From Candidatus Zixiibacteriota bacterium (GTDB lineage Bacteria; Zixibacteria; MSB-5A5; CAIYYT01), in assembly GCA_026397575.1 (NCBI GenBank), contig JAPLUP010000501.1, forward strand, positions 1 to 7,330: DNA of 7,330 nt. Reading direction: 5' to 3'. The translations under genes were made by a program, and so were the position numbers. The notes beneath the pieces were generated by a model. It was not told where the DNA came from, did not search any database, and worked only from the letters and a program-made list of their open reading frames with translations. Below, one piece after another: positions 1-6,537 of the stretch (the first letter of the stretch is position 1; every line of letters starts with the position of its first letter).

Positions 1-304
1 CTTTCACCAGGAGTTTTTCGACGACCACTTGCGTAGCAATGCCGGCATGATCGGTGCCGGGAAGCCAGCAGGTTTCGTATCCGCTCATCTTGCGCCAACG
101 GATCATGATGTCTTGCAGTGTATTGTTGAGGGCGTGCCCAAGATGCAAAACATCAGTGGCGTTGGGAGGCGGAATGACTATCGAATAGGTCGGCTTGGGA
201 GAGCTATTGTCCGCGTGGAAATAGCCTTTAGTCAACCAGTCCTGGTAGATTCGCTCTTCGATGCCAAAGGGATTATACTGTTTCGCAATATTGTCGCCGT
301 TCAT
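1..304 (-). CDS. valS: Valyl-tRNA synthetase, N-terminal fragment (runs off the left edge)
   Basis: Cytoplasmic class I aminoacyl-tRNA synthetase that charges tRNA-Val with valine using ATP. Only the first 101 residues are in the window. Reading the minus strand from the ATG at 304-302 gives MNGDNIAKQYNPFGIEERIY, then the Rossmann-fold start with the PPPN...HLGH signature (the class I HIGH box), then NNTLQDIMIRW and LPGTDHAGIATQ. This run is diagnostic of ValRS rather than IleRS or LeuRS. The start is supported by AAGGA (309-313 on the plus strand) four bases upstream and by a strong promoter behind it. One oddity: the usual NVTG before the HLGH box reads NATD here. The gene is divergent from mazG. 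Identity is very secure; the rest of the protein is not visible. Confidence 0.96.
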   Translation of the reverse strand, partial: MNGDNIAKQYNPFGIEERIYQDWLTKGYFHADNSSPKPTYSIVIPPPNATDVLHLGHALNNTLQDIMIRWRKMSGYETCWLPGTDHAGIATQVVVEKLLVK

Positions 305-332
305 CGTATCCTTCTTCTGAAATGAGCCACAG

Positions 333-360
333 AGTATATTACATTGCCTTTGACTGTCAA
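333..360 (-). promoter_or_regulatory. sigma70-type promoter for valS
   Basis: On the minus strand a perfect -35 TTGACA (360-355) is followed after 16 bp by TATACT (338-333), one base from the consensus -10. Transcription would start near 326, giving a leader of about 20 nt before the ATG at 304. There is no room for a T-box, so any tRNA-responsive control would have to work differently. The match is clear, but activity is inferred. Confidence 0.75.
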
Positions 361-376
361 GCCGTTAATAAATGAC

Positions 377-405
377 TTGGAACGCCCTCGCGGCGCGCCT
401 ATATT
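377..405 (+). promoter_or_regulatory. sigma70-type promoter for mazG
   Basis: TTGGAA (377-382), a 17-bp GC-rich spacer, then TATATT (400-405). The spacing is ideal and the hexamers are close to consensus. Initiation would fall near 412, leaving a leader of about 33 nt to the ATG at 445. This supports the ATG over the GTG at 430, which would leave only about 18 nt. The promoter lies back to back with that of valS, with 17 bp between the two -35 boxes. Confidence 0.6.
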
Positions 406-444
406 AGAATGCTATAGTGATCGGCAGAAGTGGACGAGACTTCA

Positions 445-1227
445 ATGAGCGACAACGATAAGTCCTTCAATAGATTAGTAGAGATTCTCAAAGCGCTGCG
501 GGCGCCGGGAGGTTGCAACTGGGACAGGGCGCAAACGTCGGAGTCTCTGCTTCCCTACATGATCGAGGAAACCTACGAGGCCGTGGAAGCTGCTGAATCG
601 GAAGACCATGCCAAGTTGAAAGAAGAGCTCGGGGACATCTTGCTACATATAATCTTCCAGGCCGAGATTGCCGAGGAGAAGGGACAATTCAGTATCGAGG
701 ACGTGGTCGCGACGGTCACGCAGAAGATGATCGAACGTCACCCGCACGTATTTGGCATCCGCAAGGACCTTACACCGGAACAAGTACGCGAAAACTGGGA
801 GGCGGTCAAGATGCAGAAGCGCCAGCCGGAAGAGAACGGAAAGACGGTCCTATCCGGTGTGCCGAAGACGATGCCGGCGTTGTTGAAAGCCTATCGAGTT
901 CAAGAGAAGGCGGCACAGTTTGGCTTCGATTGGGAACGACCGGAGGATGTGTTCGCCAAGATCGAGGAGGAACTGGCCGAGTTCAGGACGGCATTAGCGG
1001 ATGAAGATACAGCGGCTATCAAAGATGAACTGGGCGACCTGCTGTTTTCACTGGTCAATTTTGCGCGCCATATCCAGGCCGAACCGGAAGGATGTCTCAA
1101 TGGCACGATCAGAAAGTTCACCGACCGCTTCGACAAAATGGAAAAAGCGCTGCTCGCCGAAGGTCTCACTCTGAAACAAGCGACGCTCGAAAGAATGGAA
1201 TATCATTGGCAGCAGGCCAAGAAATAG
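445..1227 (+). CDS. mazG: Nucleoside triphosphate pyrophosphohydrolase MazG
   Basis: Soluble house-cleaning enzyme that hydrolyses NTPs and dNTPs to the monophosphate and PPi, removing aberrant nucleotides; in E. coli it also affects (p)ppGpp levels. The 260 residues match the family length (E. coli about 263). Two tandem MazG domains are visible, each with the metal-binding EExxE...ExxD pattern: E41, E42, E45 with E61, D64 in the first, and E175, E176, E179 with E195, D198 in the second. Other family marks are the CNWDRAQTSESL segment before the first motif, ERHPHVFG and FGFDWE. Both sites look intact. The ATG at 445 was chosen because GGACGAG (432-438) sits six bases upstream; a GTG at 430 would add five residues and has a poorer ribosome site. 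It is divergent from valS and apparently transcribed alone, with 348 bp before the next gene. Confidence 0.95.
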   Translation: MSDNDKSFNRLVEILKALRAPGGCNWDRAQTSESLLPYMIEETYEAVEAAESEDHAKLKEELGDILLHIIFQAEIAEEKGQFSIEDVVATVTQKMIERHPHVFGIRKDLTPEQVRENWEAVKMQKRQPEENGKTVLSGVPKTMPALLKAYRVQEKAAQFGFDWERPEDVFAKIEEELAEFRTALADEDTAAIKDELGDLLFSLVNFARHIQAEPEGCLNGTIRKFTDRFDKMEKALLAEGLTLKQATLERMEYHWQQAKK

Positions 1228-1308
1228 AAGTGACCGCACGAAAACGAATCTGTCGAAGTGTGATTCAAGTGACGGACTATCGCTATTATCACCATCAGCA
1301 TAATGGGA

Positions 1309-1320
1309 CTGTTGAAAAAC
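1309..1320 (+). repeat. 12-bp direct repeat, copy 1 (CTGTTGAAAAAC)
   Basis: Exact copy of the sequence at 1391-1402, 82 bp away on the same strand. Both lie in non-coding DNA, and copy 2 leads straight into the REP-like element. The word resembles the ends of dispersed extragenic repeats, but no transposase or target-site duplication is visible. Confidence 0.5.
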
Positions 1321-1390
1321 GCGCAAAAGGTGGCGCATGATCTTAATCATAAAATAGAAGCACCCTGCCAATTCATTCCCGCGCAGATGG

Positions 1391-1402
1391 CTGTTGAAAA
1401 AC
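1391..1402 (+). repeat. 12-bp direct repeat, copy 2 (CTGTTGAAAAAC)
   Basis: Second exact copy of CTGTTGAAAAAC. It overlaps by one base the left arm (1402-1410) of the inverted-repeat element, which suggests it belongs to the same dispersed repeat unit. Confidence 0.5.
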
Positions 1403-1465
1403 CTCCTCGGGTGTCATTCTGAGGAACGCGAAGGGCGACGAAGAATCTCCCGAATACCGAGGAGG
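1402..1465. repeat. REP-like extragenic palindromic element
   Basis: A perfect 9-bp inverted repeat, CCTCCTCGG (1402-1410) and CCGAGGAGG (1457-1465), encloses 46 bp. The interior (about 1412-1448) has the pattern GTCATTCTGAGG, a purine-rich GAACGCGAAGGGCGACG stretch, then AAGAATCT. From memory this pattern recurs widely between genes in environmental bacterial genomes; no search was possible. A nested TCGGG/CCCGA pairing (1407-1411 with 1449-1453) gives an alternative fold. No transposase is nearby, so it would be a non-autonomous or REP-type element. Its function (transcript end, mRNA stability, or none) is unknown. Confidence 0.6.
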
Positions 1466-1476
1466 CGAGGTGCTAT

Positions 1477-1490
1477 CCTCAGTTTTGAGG
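1477..1490 (+). other. Short hairpin CCTCA-GTTT-TGAGG
   Basis: Five-base-pair stem (1477-1481 with 1486-1490) and a GTTT loop just after the REP-like element. It is too weak, and lacks a T-tract, to be called a terminator. It may be part of the folded repeat. Confidence 0.3.
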
Positions 1491-1575
1491 CAATCACTTG
1501 ATCGAAGGATCTCGATTTAAGGAGCGACGCCCCAGAGTTTGAAGCGGCACTCGGCTCGCGGGGCAGCAGGCGAAC

Positions 1576-4500
1576 GTGAAAACTGAATCTAAAATTATCG
1601 CAATAGCCGTTGTGGCAGCACTGGGATTCTGGTCGGCCGCCGCCATGTTGGATTCCTTTGTGTTTCATCATATTCCGTTTTGGCGAGCGCTGTTGACCCA
1701 AATCAATCCCGATGATTTATTCGAGCGCCTCGTGGGCGTACTCGCCCTGATCATTATGGGAATATATCTCTCGCGGTCTTACCAACGCCGGCAGCGACTG
1801 CGGGCAGCTCTTGAAGAGAGCGAACAGCTAACACACAATCTTTTTGCCGAAGCGCCACTGCCTTATCAGTCTTTGGATGCAACCGGACGCATCCTGAGCG
1901 TAAATCAGTTGTGGTTAGACACACTTGGCTATTCGCGTGACGAAGTTATCGGTCACGATTTTGGCGGGTTTCTAACCCCACACTACTCCGGAATGTTCCC
2001 CGATAAATTCGCGCAATTTCGCATTGACGGACAAGTGACAGCCCTTGAGGTCGACATGGTCAAGAAGGATGGTACGACAATTACAGCATCCTTTAACGGC
2101 AAGGTCGTTTACGATGAGTTGGGCAAGTTTGTGAGAACACATTGCTTGTTTGTTGACATCACGGAACGCAGAGAGACAGAGCTCAAATTGAGAGAGCAAA
2201 GCGAAAAATTCCGGGGAATATTCGATGAATCCGTTGCTGCAATCTACATTTTTGATCAAGAAAAGAACTTCCTTGACTCAAATCAGGCCGGGTTAGACTT
2301 GTTGGGCTATTCAAGGGAAGAGTTGCTTGGTTTGAGTATTCCGGATGTGGATGCAGATCCCGTTGTCGTACTGCCGGCACATCAGAAATTGCTCGCAGGA
2401 GATCGCATAATCAACTACGAACATCGGTTGATTCGAAAAGACGGGAGTGTCATCACAGTATTGAATAGTTCAAGGCCGCTGACCGATTCTCAAGGTGCGG
2501 TTGTCGGCATGCAGAGCACCCTCGTCGACATCACCGAGCGCAAGCGTGCAGAGTTCACAATTACCGAGGAGCGACGCCGTCTCCACGATATTATCAAAGG
2601 AACCAATGTCGGCACCTGGGAATTCACAGTTGCTACCGGTGAAACCGTGATCAGCAACCGTTGGGCGGAGATGCTCGGCTATACTCTGGAGGAGTTATTG
2701 CCTATCACCATGCAGAAGTGGAATGAGCTGACTCATCCTGATGATCTGCAGGCGTCCAATGAAGCGTTAAGGGAGCATTTCGAAGGCGAGCGAGACTACT
2801 ACGAGTGCGAATTGCGGATGAGGCACAAGAACGGCGACTGGGTTTGGATTCTTGACCGAGGACGCGTTCACACTTGGAGCTACGACGGAAAGCCACTGTT
2901 GATGTCAGGCACCCATCAGGACATCACCGAGCGAGTTCGCACGAGTGAAGAGCTGCAGGAACGGGAGAATTTTCTGCAGGGAGTGTTCGATGGGATTCAG
3001 GAAGGTATCAGCGTGTTGGACACGGACCTGACAATACTGCGGGTGAACAAGAAGATGGAGACTTTACACGCGCACGCCTTTCCGTTCGCAGGCAGGAAAT
3101 GCTATGAAGTGTACGCGGGCGCTAAGACCCCTTGCGCATCCTGTCCGACACTGCGGGCGATCGACACCAAGCTGCCGCAGATGCAGCAGGTACCATGCGT
3201 CGGACCACAAGGCCAGCAACGTTGGGCCGAGTTGCACGCCTATCCACTGATGGACGCGGATGCTGAATGCTTCGCCGTCGTGGAATATGTCCGCGACATC
3301 ACCGAACGCAAGCAGGCCGAGGACACTCTTCGTACACGCGAGTCATACCTTTCCGCTATCTTCGAAAACCAACCCGGTCTGATGTGGCTGAAAGATGTGG
3401 ACAACAGGTACCTTGCCGTAAATCACGAATACGCAAGATCATGTGGCAGGGGAAAGCCGGAGGATATTGTTGGTCTGACAGATATCGATCTTTGGCCACG
3501 GGAACTTGCGGACAAATACCGCTCCGATGATGCCGAGGTTATGAAATCGGGGAAATCCATCACGCTTGAAGAACCGATTTTTGATAGAGGTGAAACTAAG
3601 TGGTTCGAAACGTCCAAGACCCTCGTTTTCGATACGCAAGGGACGATCATTGGCACGACCGGTTATGCCCACGACATCACCGATCGTAAGCAGGCTGAGA
3701 AAGCGCTACGCGAGAGTAAAGAGCGCTACAAACGACTCTTGGCGTCGGTAACTGACTACATCTACACTGTGAAAATCGCAGATGGGAGGCCCGTTTCGAC
3801 CTCTTACGGCGAAGGTTGTCTTGCAGTCACCGGCTTTACTCCAAAGGAGTTCGAAGAGAATCCATACCTGTGGTTTGAGATGGCTTTCGAAGAGGATCGA
3901 CCAGCCGTGCAAGAACATGTAGTCTTAACGCTGAGCGGAGCGACAGTTTCCCCGCTGGAGCATCGAATTATCCATAAAAACGGTTCAATTCGCTGGGTGA
4001 GAAATACGCCCTCCGTGCATGCGGATGAAAGCGGGTCTATAGTCTCCTATGAAGGACTGATCTCCGACATTACCGAGCAACGGGCGGCGAAGGACGAACT
4101 GGCGCTAAGTGAGACCAAGTATCGAACGCTTTTCGAGTCGGCTCAGGATGCGATCTTCTTGATGAAGGATTATCTCTTTGTCGACTGCAACTCGACTACC
4201 TGCGAGATATTCGGTTGTACGCGTGAACAGATTCTGCAGCAGTCGCCAGTTAGGTTTTCACCTGCCAGACAGCCGGACGGCGCTGAGTCGACGAAGAAAG
4301 CGCTTGAGAAAATGAACGAGGCGATGGCTGGACGATCTCAGTTCTTCGAATGGACACACACAAAACTGGACGGCACTCGCTTCGATGCGGAAGTGAAGCT
4401 CAACGGCATTGAGATTGCCGGCGAGCAACACATATTGGCAATCGTCCGCGACATCACCGAACGTCGGAAATCACAAAATGCGCTGGAGAGATCGCTGTCA

Positions 4501-6399
4501 TTGCAGCGAGCGACGCTGGAATCGACGGCGGACGGCATTCTGGCGGTTGACCGAGTCGGCAACGTGTCGAGCTTCAATCGGAAGTTCTTGGAGATGTGGC
4601 GTATTCCCGAATTTCTCGTGGTGCTTAAGGACGATGAGAAACTGCTTAAATACGTGGTGGATCAGCTCAAGGACCCCCAGCGTTTTGTCGAACGGGTCAA
4701 ACAGCTCTACGCACACCCCGACTCACAATCCTATGATACCGTCGAATTCAAAGACGGGCGAGTGTTCGAGCGCTATTCTCAACCGCAGCGGGTAGGTGAT
4801 GAAGTCGTCGGCAGAGTCTGGAGCTTCCGCGATCTCACCGAGCGCAAGCGCGTGGAAATGGAACTGGCGCGGTTGGCAACAGCAACGGAGCAGGCGGCGG
4901 AAGCAATAGTTATTACCGACCTGGAGGGTCAAATCGAATATGTCAATCCGGCTTTTGAAAGAATTTCTGGCTATCGACGTGACGAAACGATTGGCAAGAA
5001 TATGAGAACAATGTCCTCAAGTGAACAGGACGACGATTTCCATAATGAGATGTGGCTGGTTCTGAGAGAGGGACAGGTCTGGACCGGCCGTCTGCGGAGC
5101 TGTCGCAAAGATGGATCAGTTTACGAGGAAGAGTGCAGCATCTCGCCGATTCGGGATCAAAACGGCGCCATCGTCAGTTACGTTGCCGTCAAGCGTGACG
5201 TCACGCAGGAAGCCGAGTTGGAGAATCGGCTGCGTCAATCCCAGAAGCTGGAGGCTGTGGGACTGCTCGCCGCGGGAATCGCGCACGACTTCAACAATCT
5301 GCTTGCAGGCATCAAGGGTTTTGCCGAGTTATTGACTCTCGACGAAGAAGCCGGGCCCAAGGTTAGCGGCTATGCCGAGGAAATCCTCAAGGCCGCCAAC
5401 CGTGCGGCCGATCTGACCGGACAGCTTCTTGCCTTCGCGCGCAAGGGGAGGTTCCTGTCGATTCTGGTGAATGTCAATGAAGTCATCGATGAGGTCATAG
5501 CGATACTCGAACACTCGATTGATCGCCGTGTCGAAATCAAACAGAATTACTATGCAGAAAGGCCGTTCATCAGCGGTGATCCCTCGCAGATTCAGAGTGC
5601 GATTCTGAACTTGGCGATCAACGCGCGCGATGCTATGCCGGAGGGAGGACGATTGACGTTTCAGACCGAGAATGTTCACCTGGACGAAACGTATTGTCAG
5701 CTTCACTCGCTGGATCTGGGCGCCGGGGACTATCTGGCCATCTCTCTGGCCGACACCGGTATCGGCATGGATGAGGCAGTCATGGCTCATATTTTTGACC
5801 CCTTTTTCACAACTAAGGCGCAGGGGCAGGGCACCGGGTTGGGTCTTCCGGGAGTCTATGGATGTCTTAGGAATCATCATGGAAGCGTCGAAGTCACTAG
5901 CCAACCCGGATGCGGCTCGACGTTCAGGCTGTTGTTCCCCGTCACCGCTGAAGAACATAAGCAGGCAGTTCCAAGCGAACGGAAACTAAAGCTTACCGGC
6001 GAGGAACGCCTGTTACTTGTGGAAGATGAAGAAGTGGTTCGCAATTTGGCGACCAGAATTCTCGCCAACGCGGGCTACCGCGTTACCGCCTGCGCCGACG
6101 GACCGGAAGCAGTTGCGCTATACAAAGATAAAGCTGCGGAATTCGATCTGGTGCTTTTAGACATGATGATGCCTAATATGCACGGAAAGGATGTCTTCGC
6201 GGCAATGAAACAGATTGACCCGCATGTGCGTGTGCTGTTGATGTCGGGCTATAGTGACAGCGACGTGCAGGAAGTATTGGATCAAGGAATCAAGGGATTC
6301 ATTCCCAAGCCATTCAGCTCGAGGCAACTGTTACAAAAGATTCGGGAAGTGCTCGATACCACGACATCGCCGGTCGAGAGACAGTCACAGCCCCAATAG
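1576..6399 (+). CDS. Multi-PAS membrane hybrid histidine kinase with C-terminal receiver
   Basis: Inner-membrane sensor kinase of 1607 residues. Two transmembrane segments (about 7-29 and 50-66) flank a short external loop. Nine PAS domains follow: about 82-200, 210-325, 332-453, 462-580, 585-706, 714-836, 846-966, 972-1092 and 1097-1213. Most end in a DITER-like coupling motif. PAS 3 and 6 look like the PAS_3 type. PAS 4 carries a cysteine cluster (C509, C520, C523, C541). HisKA (about 1218-1290) has the GIAHDFNNLL H-box with phosphoacceptor H1237. HATPase has N1345/N1349, DTGIG (1393-1397), DPFFTTK and GTGLGL (1419-1424). The receiver (about 1477-1597) keeps E1483/D1484, D1529, S1557 and K1578. 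No HPt or output domain is present, so a separate partner is needed. The GTG start is the only candidate between an in-frame stop at 1540 and M24, with AGG five bases upstream. The signal sensed is unknown. The large size reflects PAS expansion. Confidence 0.95.
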   Translation: MKTESKIIAIAVVAALGFWSAAAMLDSFVFHHIPFWRALLTQINPDDLFERLVGVLALIIMGIYLSRSYQRRQRLRAALEESEQLTHNLFAEAPLPYQSLDATGRILSVNQLWLDTLGYSRDEVIGHDFGGFLTPHYSGMFPDKFAQFRIDGQVTALEVDMVKKDGTTITASFNGKVVYDELGKFVRTHCLFVDITERRETELKLREQSEKFRGIFDESVAAIYIFDQEKNFLDSNQAGLDLLGYSREELLGLSIPDVDADPVVVLPAHQKLLAGDRIINYEHRLIRKDGSVITVLNSSRPLTDSQGAVVGMQSTLVDITERKRAEFTITEERRRLHDIIKGTNVGTWEFTVATGETVISNRWAEMLGYTLEELLPITMQKWNELTHPDDLQASNEALREHFEGERDYYECELRMRHKNGDWVWILDRGRVHTWSYDGKPLLMSGTHQDITERVRTSEELQERENFLQGVFDGIQEGISVLDTDLTILRVNKKMETLHAHAFPFAGRKCYEVYAGAKTPCASCPTLRAIDTKLPQMQQVPCVGPQGQQRWAELHAYPLMDADAECFAVVEYVRDITERKQAEDTLRTRESYLSAIFENQPGLMWLKDVDNRYLAVNHEYARSCGRGKPEDIVGLTDIDLWPRELADKYRSDDAEVMKSGKSITLEEPIFDRGETKWFETSKTLVFDTQGTIIGTTGYAHDITDRKQAEKALRESKERYKRLLASVTDYIYTVKIADGRPVSTSYGEGCLAVTGFTPKEFEENPYLWFEMAFEEDRPAVQEHVVLTLSGATVSPLEHRIIHKNGSIRWVRNTPSVHADESGSIVSYEGLISDITEQRAAKDELALSETKYRTLFESAQDAIFLMKDYLFVDCNSTTCEIFGCTREQILQQSPVRFSPARQPDGAESTKKALEKMNEAMAGRSQFFEWTHTKLDGTRFDAEVKLNGIEIAGEQHILAIVRDITERRKSQNALERSLSLQRATLESTADGILAVDRVGNVSSFNRKFLEMWRIPEFLVVLKDDEKLLKYVVDQLKDPQRFVERVKQLYAHPDSQSYDTVEFKDGRVFERYSQPQRVGDEVVGRVWSFRDLTERKRVEMELARLATATEQAAEAIVITDLEGQIEYVNPAFERISGYRRDETIGKNMRTMSSSEQDDDFHNEMWLVLREGQVWTGRLRSCRKDGSVYEEECSISPIRDQNGAIVSYVAVKRDVTQEAELENRLRQSQKLEAVGLLAAGIAHDFNNLLAGIKGFAELLTLDEEAGPKVSGYAEEILKAANRAADLTGQLLAFARKGRFLSILVNVNEVIDEVIAILEHSIDRRVEIKQNYYAERPFISGDPSQIQSAILNLAINARDAMPEGGRLTFQTENVHLDETYCQLHSLDLGAGDYLAISLADTGIGMDEAVMAHIFDPFFTTKAQGQGTGLGLPGVYGCLRNHHGSVEVTSQPGCGSTFRLLFPVTAEEHKQAVPSERKLKLTGEERLLLVEDEEVVRNLATRILANAGYRVTACADGPEAVALYKDKAAEFDLVLLDMMMPNMHGKDVFAAMKQIDPHVRVLLMSGYSDSDVQEVLDQGIKGFIPKPFSSRQLLQKIREVLDTTTSPVERQSQPQ

Positions 6400-6454
6400 A
6401 CCTACCGAGCATCGCCAATTTCCAATTTGCCGAAACCATAGCTGCATAGTATTG

Positions 6455-6482
6455 TTGAAACCGTAAACAGGTGTGACATTAT
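6455..6482 (+). promoter_or_regulatory. Possible sigma70-type promoter for the second kinase
   Basis: TTGAAA (6455-6460, five of six) and CATTAT (6477-6482, four of six) at 16-bp spacing; initiation would be near 6489, about 49 nt before the ATG. A rival is TTGCCG (6427-6432) with TATTGT (6450-6455) at 17 bp, each four of six. Both are only moderate matches. Confidence 0.3.
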
Positions 6483-6496
6483 GTTCATACCTGTTT
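6465..6496. promoter_or_regulatory. 32-bp dyad (hairpin or operator) upstream of the second kinase
   Basis: AAACAGGTGTGA (6465-6476) and TCATACCTGTTT (6485-6496) form 12-bp arms with one mismatch that would be a G-U pair in RNA; the loop is 8 nt. There is no T-tract on either strand, which argues against an intrinsic terminator. The dyad overlaps the -10 of the possible promoter at 6455-6482, which suits a repressor or autoregulatory operator. The symmetry is plain; the function is inferred. Confidence 0.5.
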
Positions 6497-6526
6497 CGTG
6501 ACTGGCAAGCAGCCGACGCACTGGCG

Positions 6527-6532
6527 AAAGGA
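6527..6532 (+). promoter_or_regulatory. Ribosome binding site of the second kinase
   Basis: AAAGGA is five bases before the ATG at 6538. It is the clearest ribosome site in the window and fixes the start of this kinase. Confidence 0.6.
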
Positions 6533-6537
6533 TTCTT

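Larger units (their letters stand above)
1228..1575. other. Non-coding gap between mazG and the hybrid kinase
   Basis: No convincing gene was found; open frames crossing it on either strand are extensions of frames opposite mazG or the kinase and carry no recognisable motif. It contains two copies of a 12-bp direct repeat (1309-1320 and 1391-1402), a small AT-rich palindrome ATGAT-CTTA-ATCAT (1337-1350), the REP-like element at 1402-1465, a short hairpin at 1477-1490, and GCCCC/GGGGC arms (1529-1533 and 1560-1564) just before the kinase start. No hairpin with a T-run was seen, so the mazG terminator is not identified, and no near-consensus promoter for the kinase stands out. Confidence 0.6.
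6400..6537. other. Intergenic region between the two kinases
   Basis: 138 bp without a gene. It holds the dyad at 6465-6496, a possible promoter overlapping it, and the ribosome site AAAGGA before the next ATG. No T-run terminator follows the hybrid kinase, so read-through into the second kinase remains possible. Confidence 0.6.

Noticed and set aside
29..325. 98-codon plus-strand open frame at the left edge
   Set aside because: It is antisense to the clearly recognisable ValRS N-terminus and has no independent support.
1048..1371. Minus-strand frame crossing the end of mazG into the gap
   Set aside because: Mostly antisense to mazG, no motif, no convincing ribosome site; treated as chance.
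1529..1564. GCCCC/GGGGC stem as a translational switch hiding the hybrid-kinase start
   Set aside because: Only five pairs across a 26-nt loop, and the arms end before the AGG ribosome site; too weak to call.
1414..1701. Minus-strand frame covering the REP-like element and the kinase N-terminus
   Set aside because: It passes through a repeat and antisense to transmembrane codons; composition is arginine/serine-rich noise with no family resemblance.
4186..4218. Second cysteine cluster in PAS 7 (C871, C876, C881)
   Set aside because: DCN and the GCT-type cysteine are, from memory, common in this PAS subtype; only C876 looks extra, so a metal site is not supported.
5329..5958. 209-codon open frame on the minus strand inside the hybrid kinase
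   Set aside because: It lies opposite the highly conserved HisKA/HATPase region, has no recognisable domain, and is explained by codon bias of the real gene.
6465..6496. Intrinsic terminator for the hybrid kinase
   Set aside because: The stem is strong but no U-run follows on either strand.
6502..6520. Possible sigma54 promoter (CTGGCA...GCA) before the second kinase
   Set aside because: The GC of the -12 element is two bases too far from the GG of the -24 element, and the start point would be only about 10 nt from the ATG.
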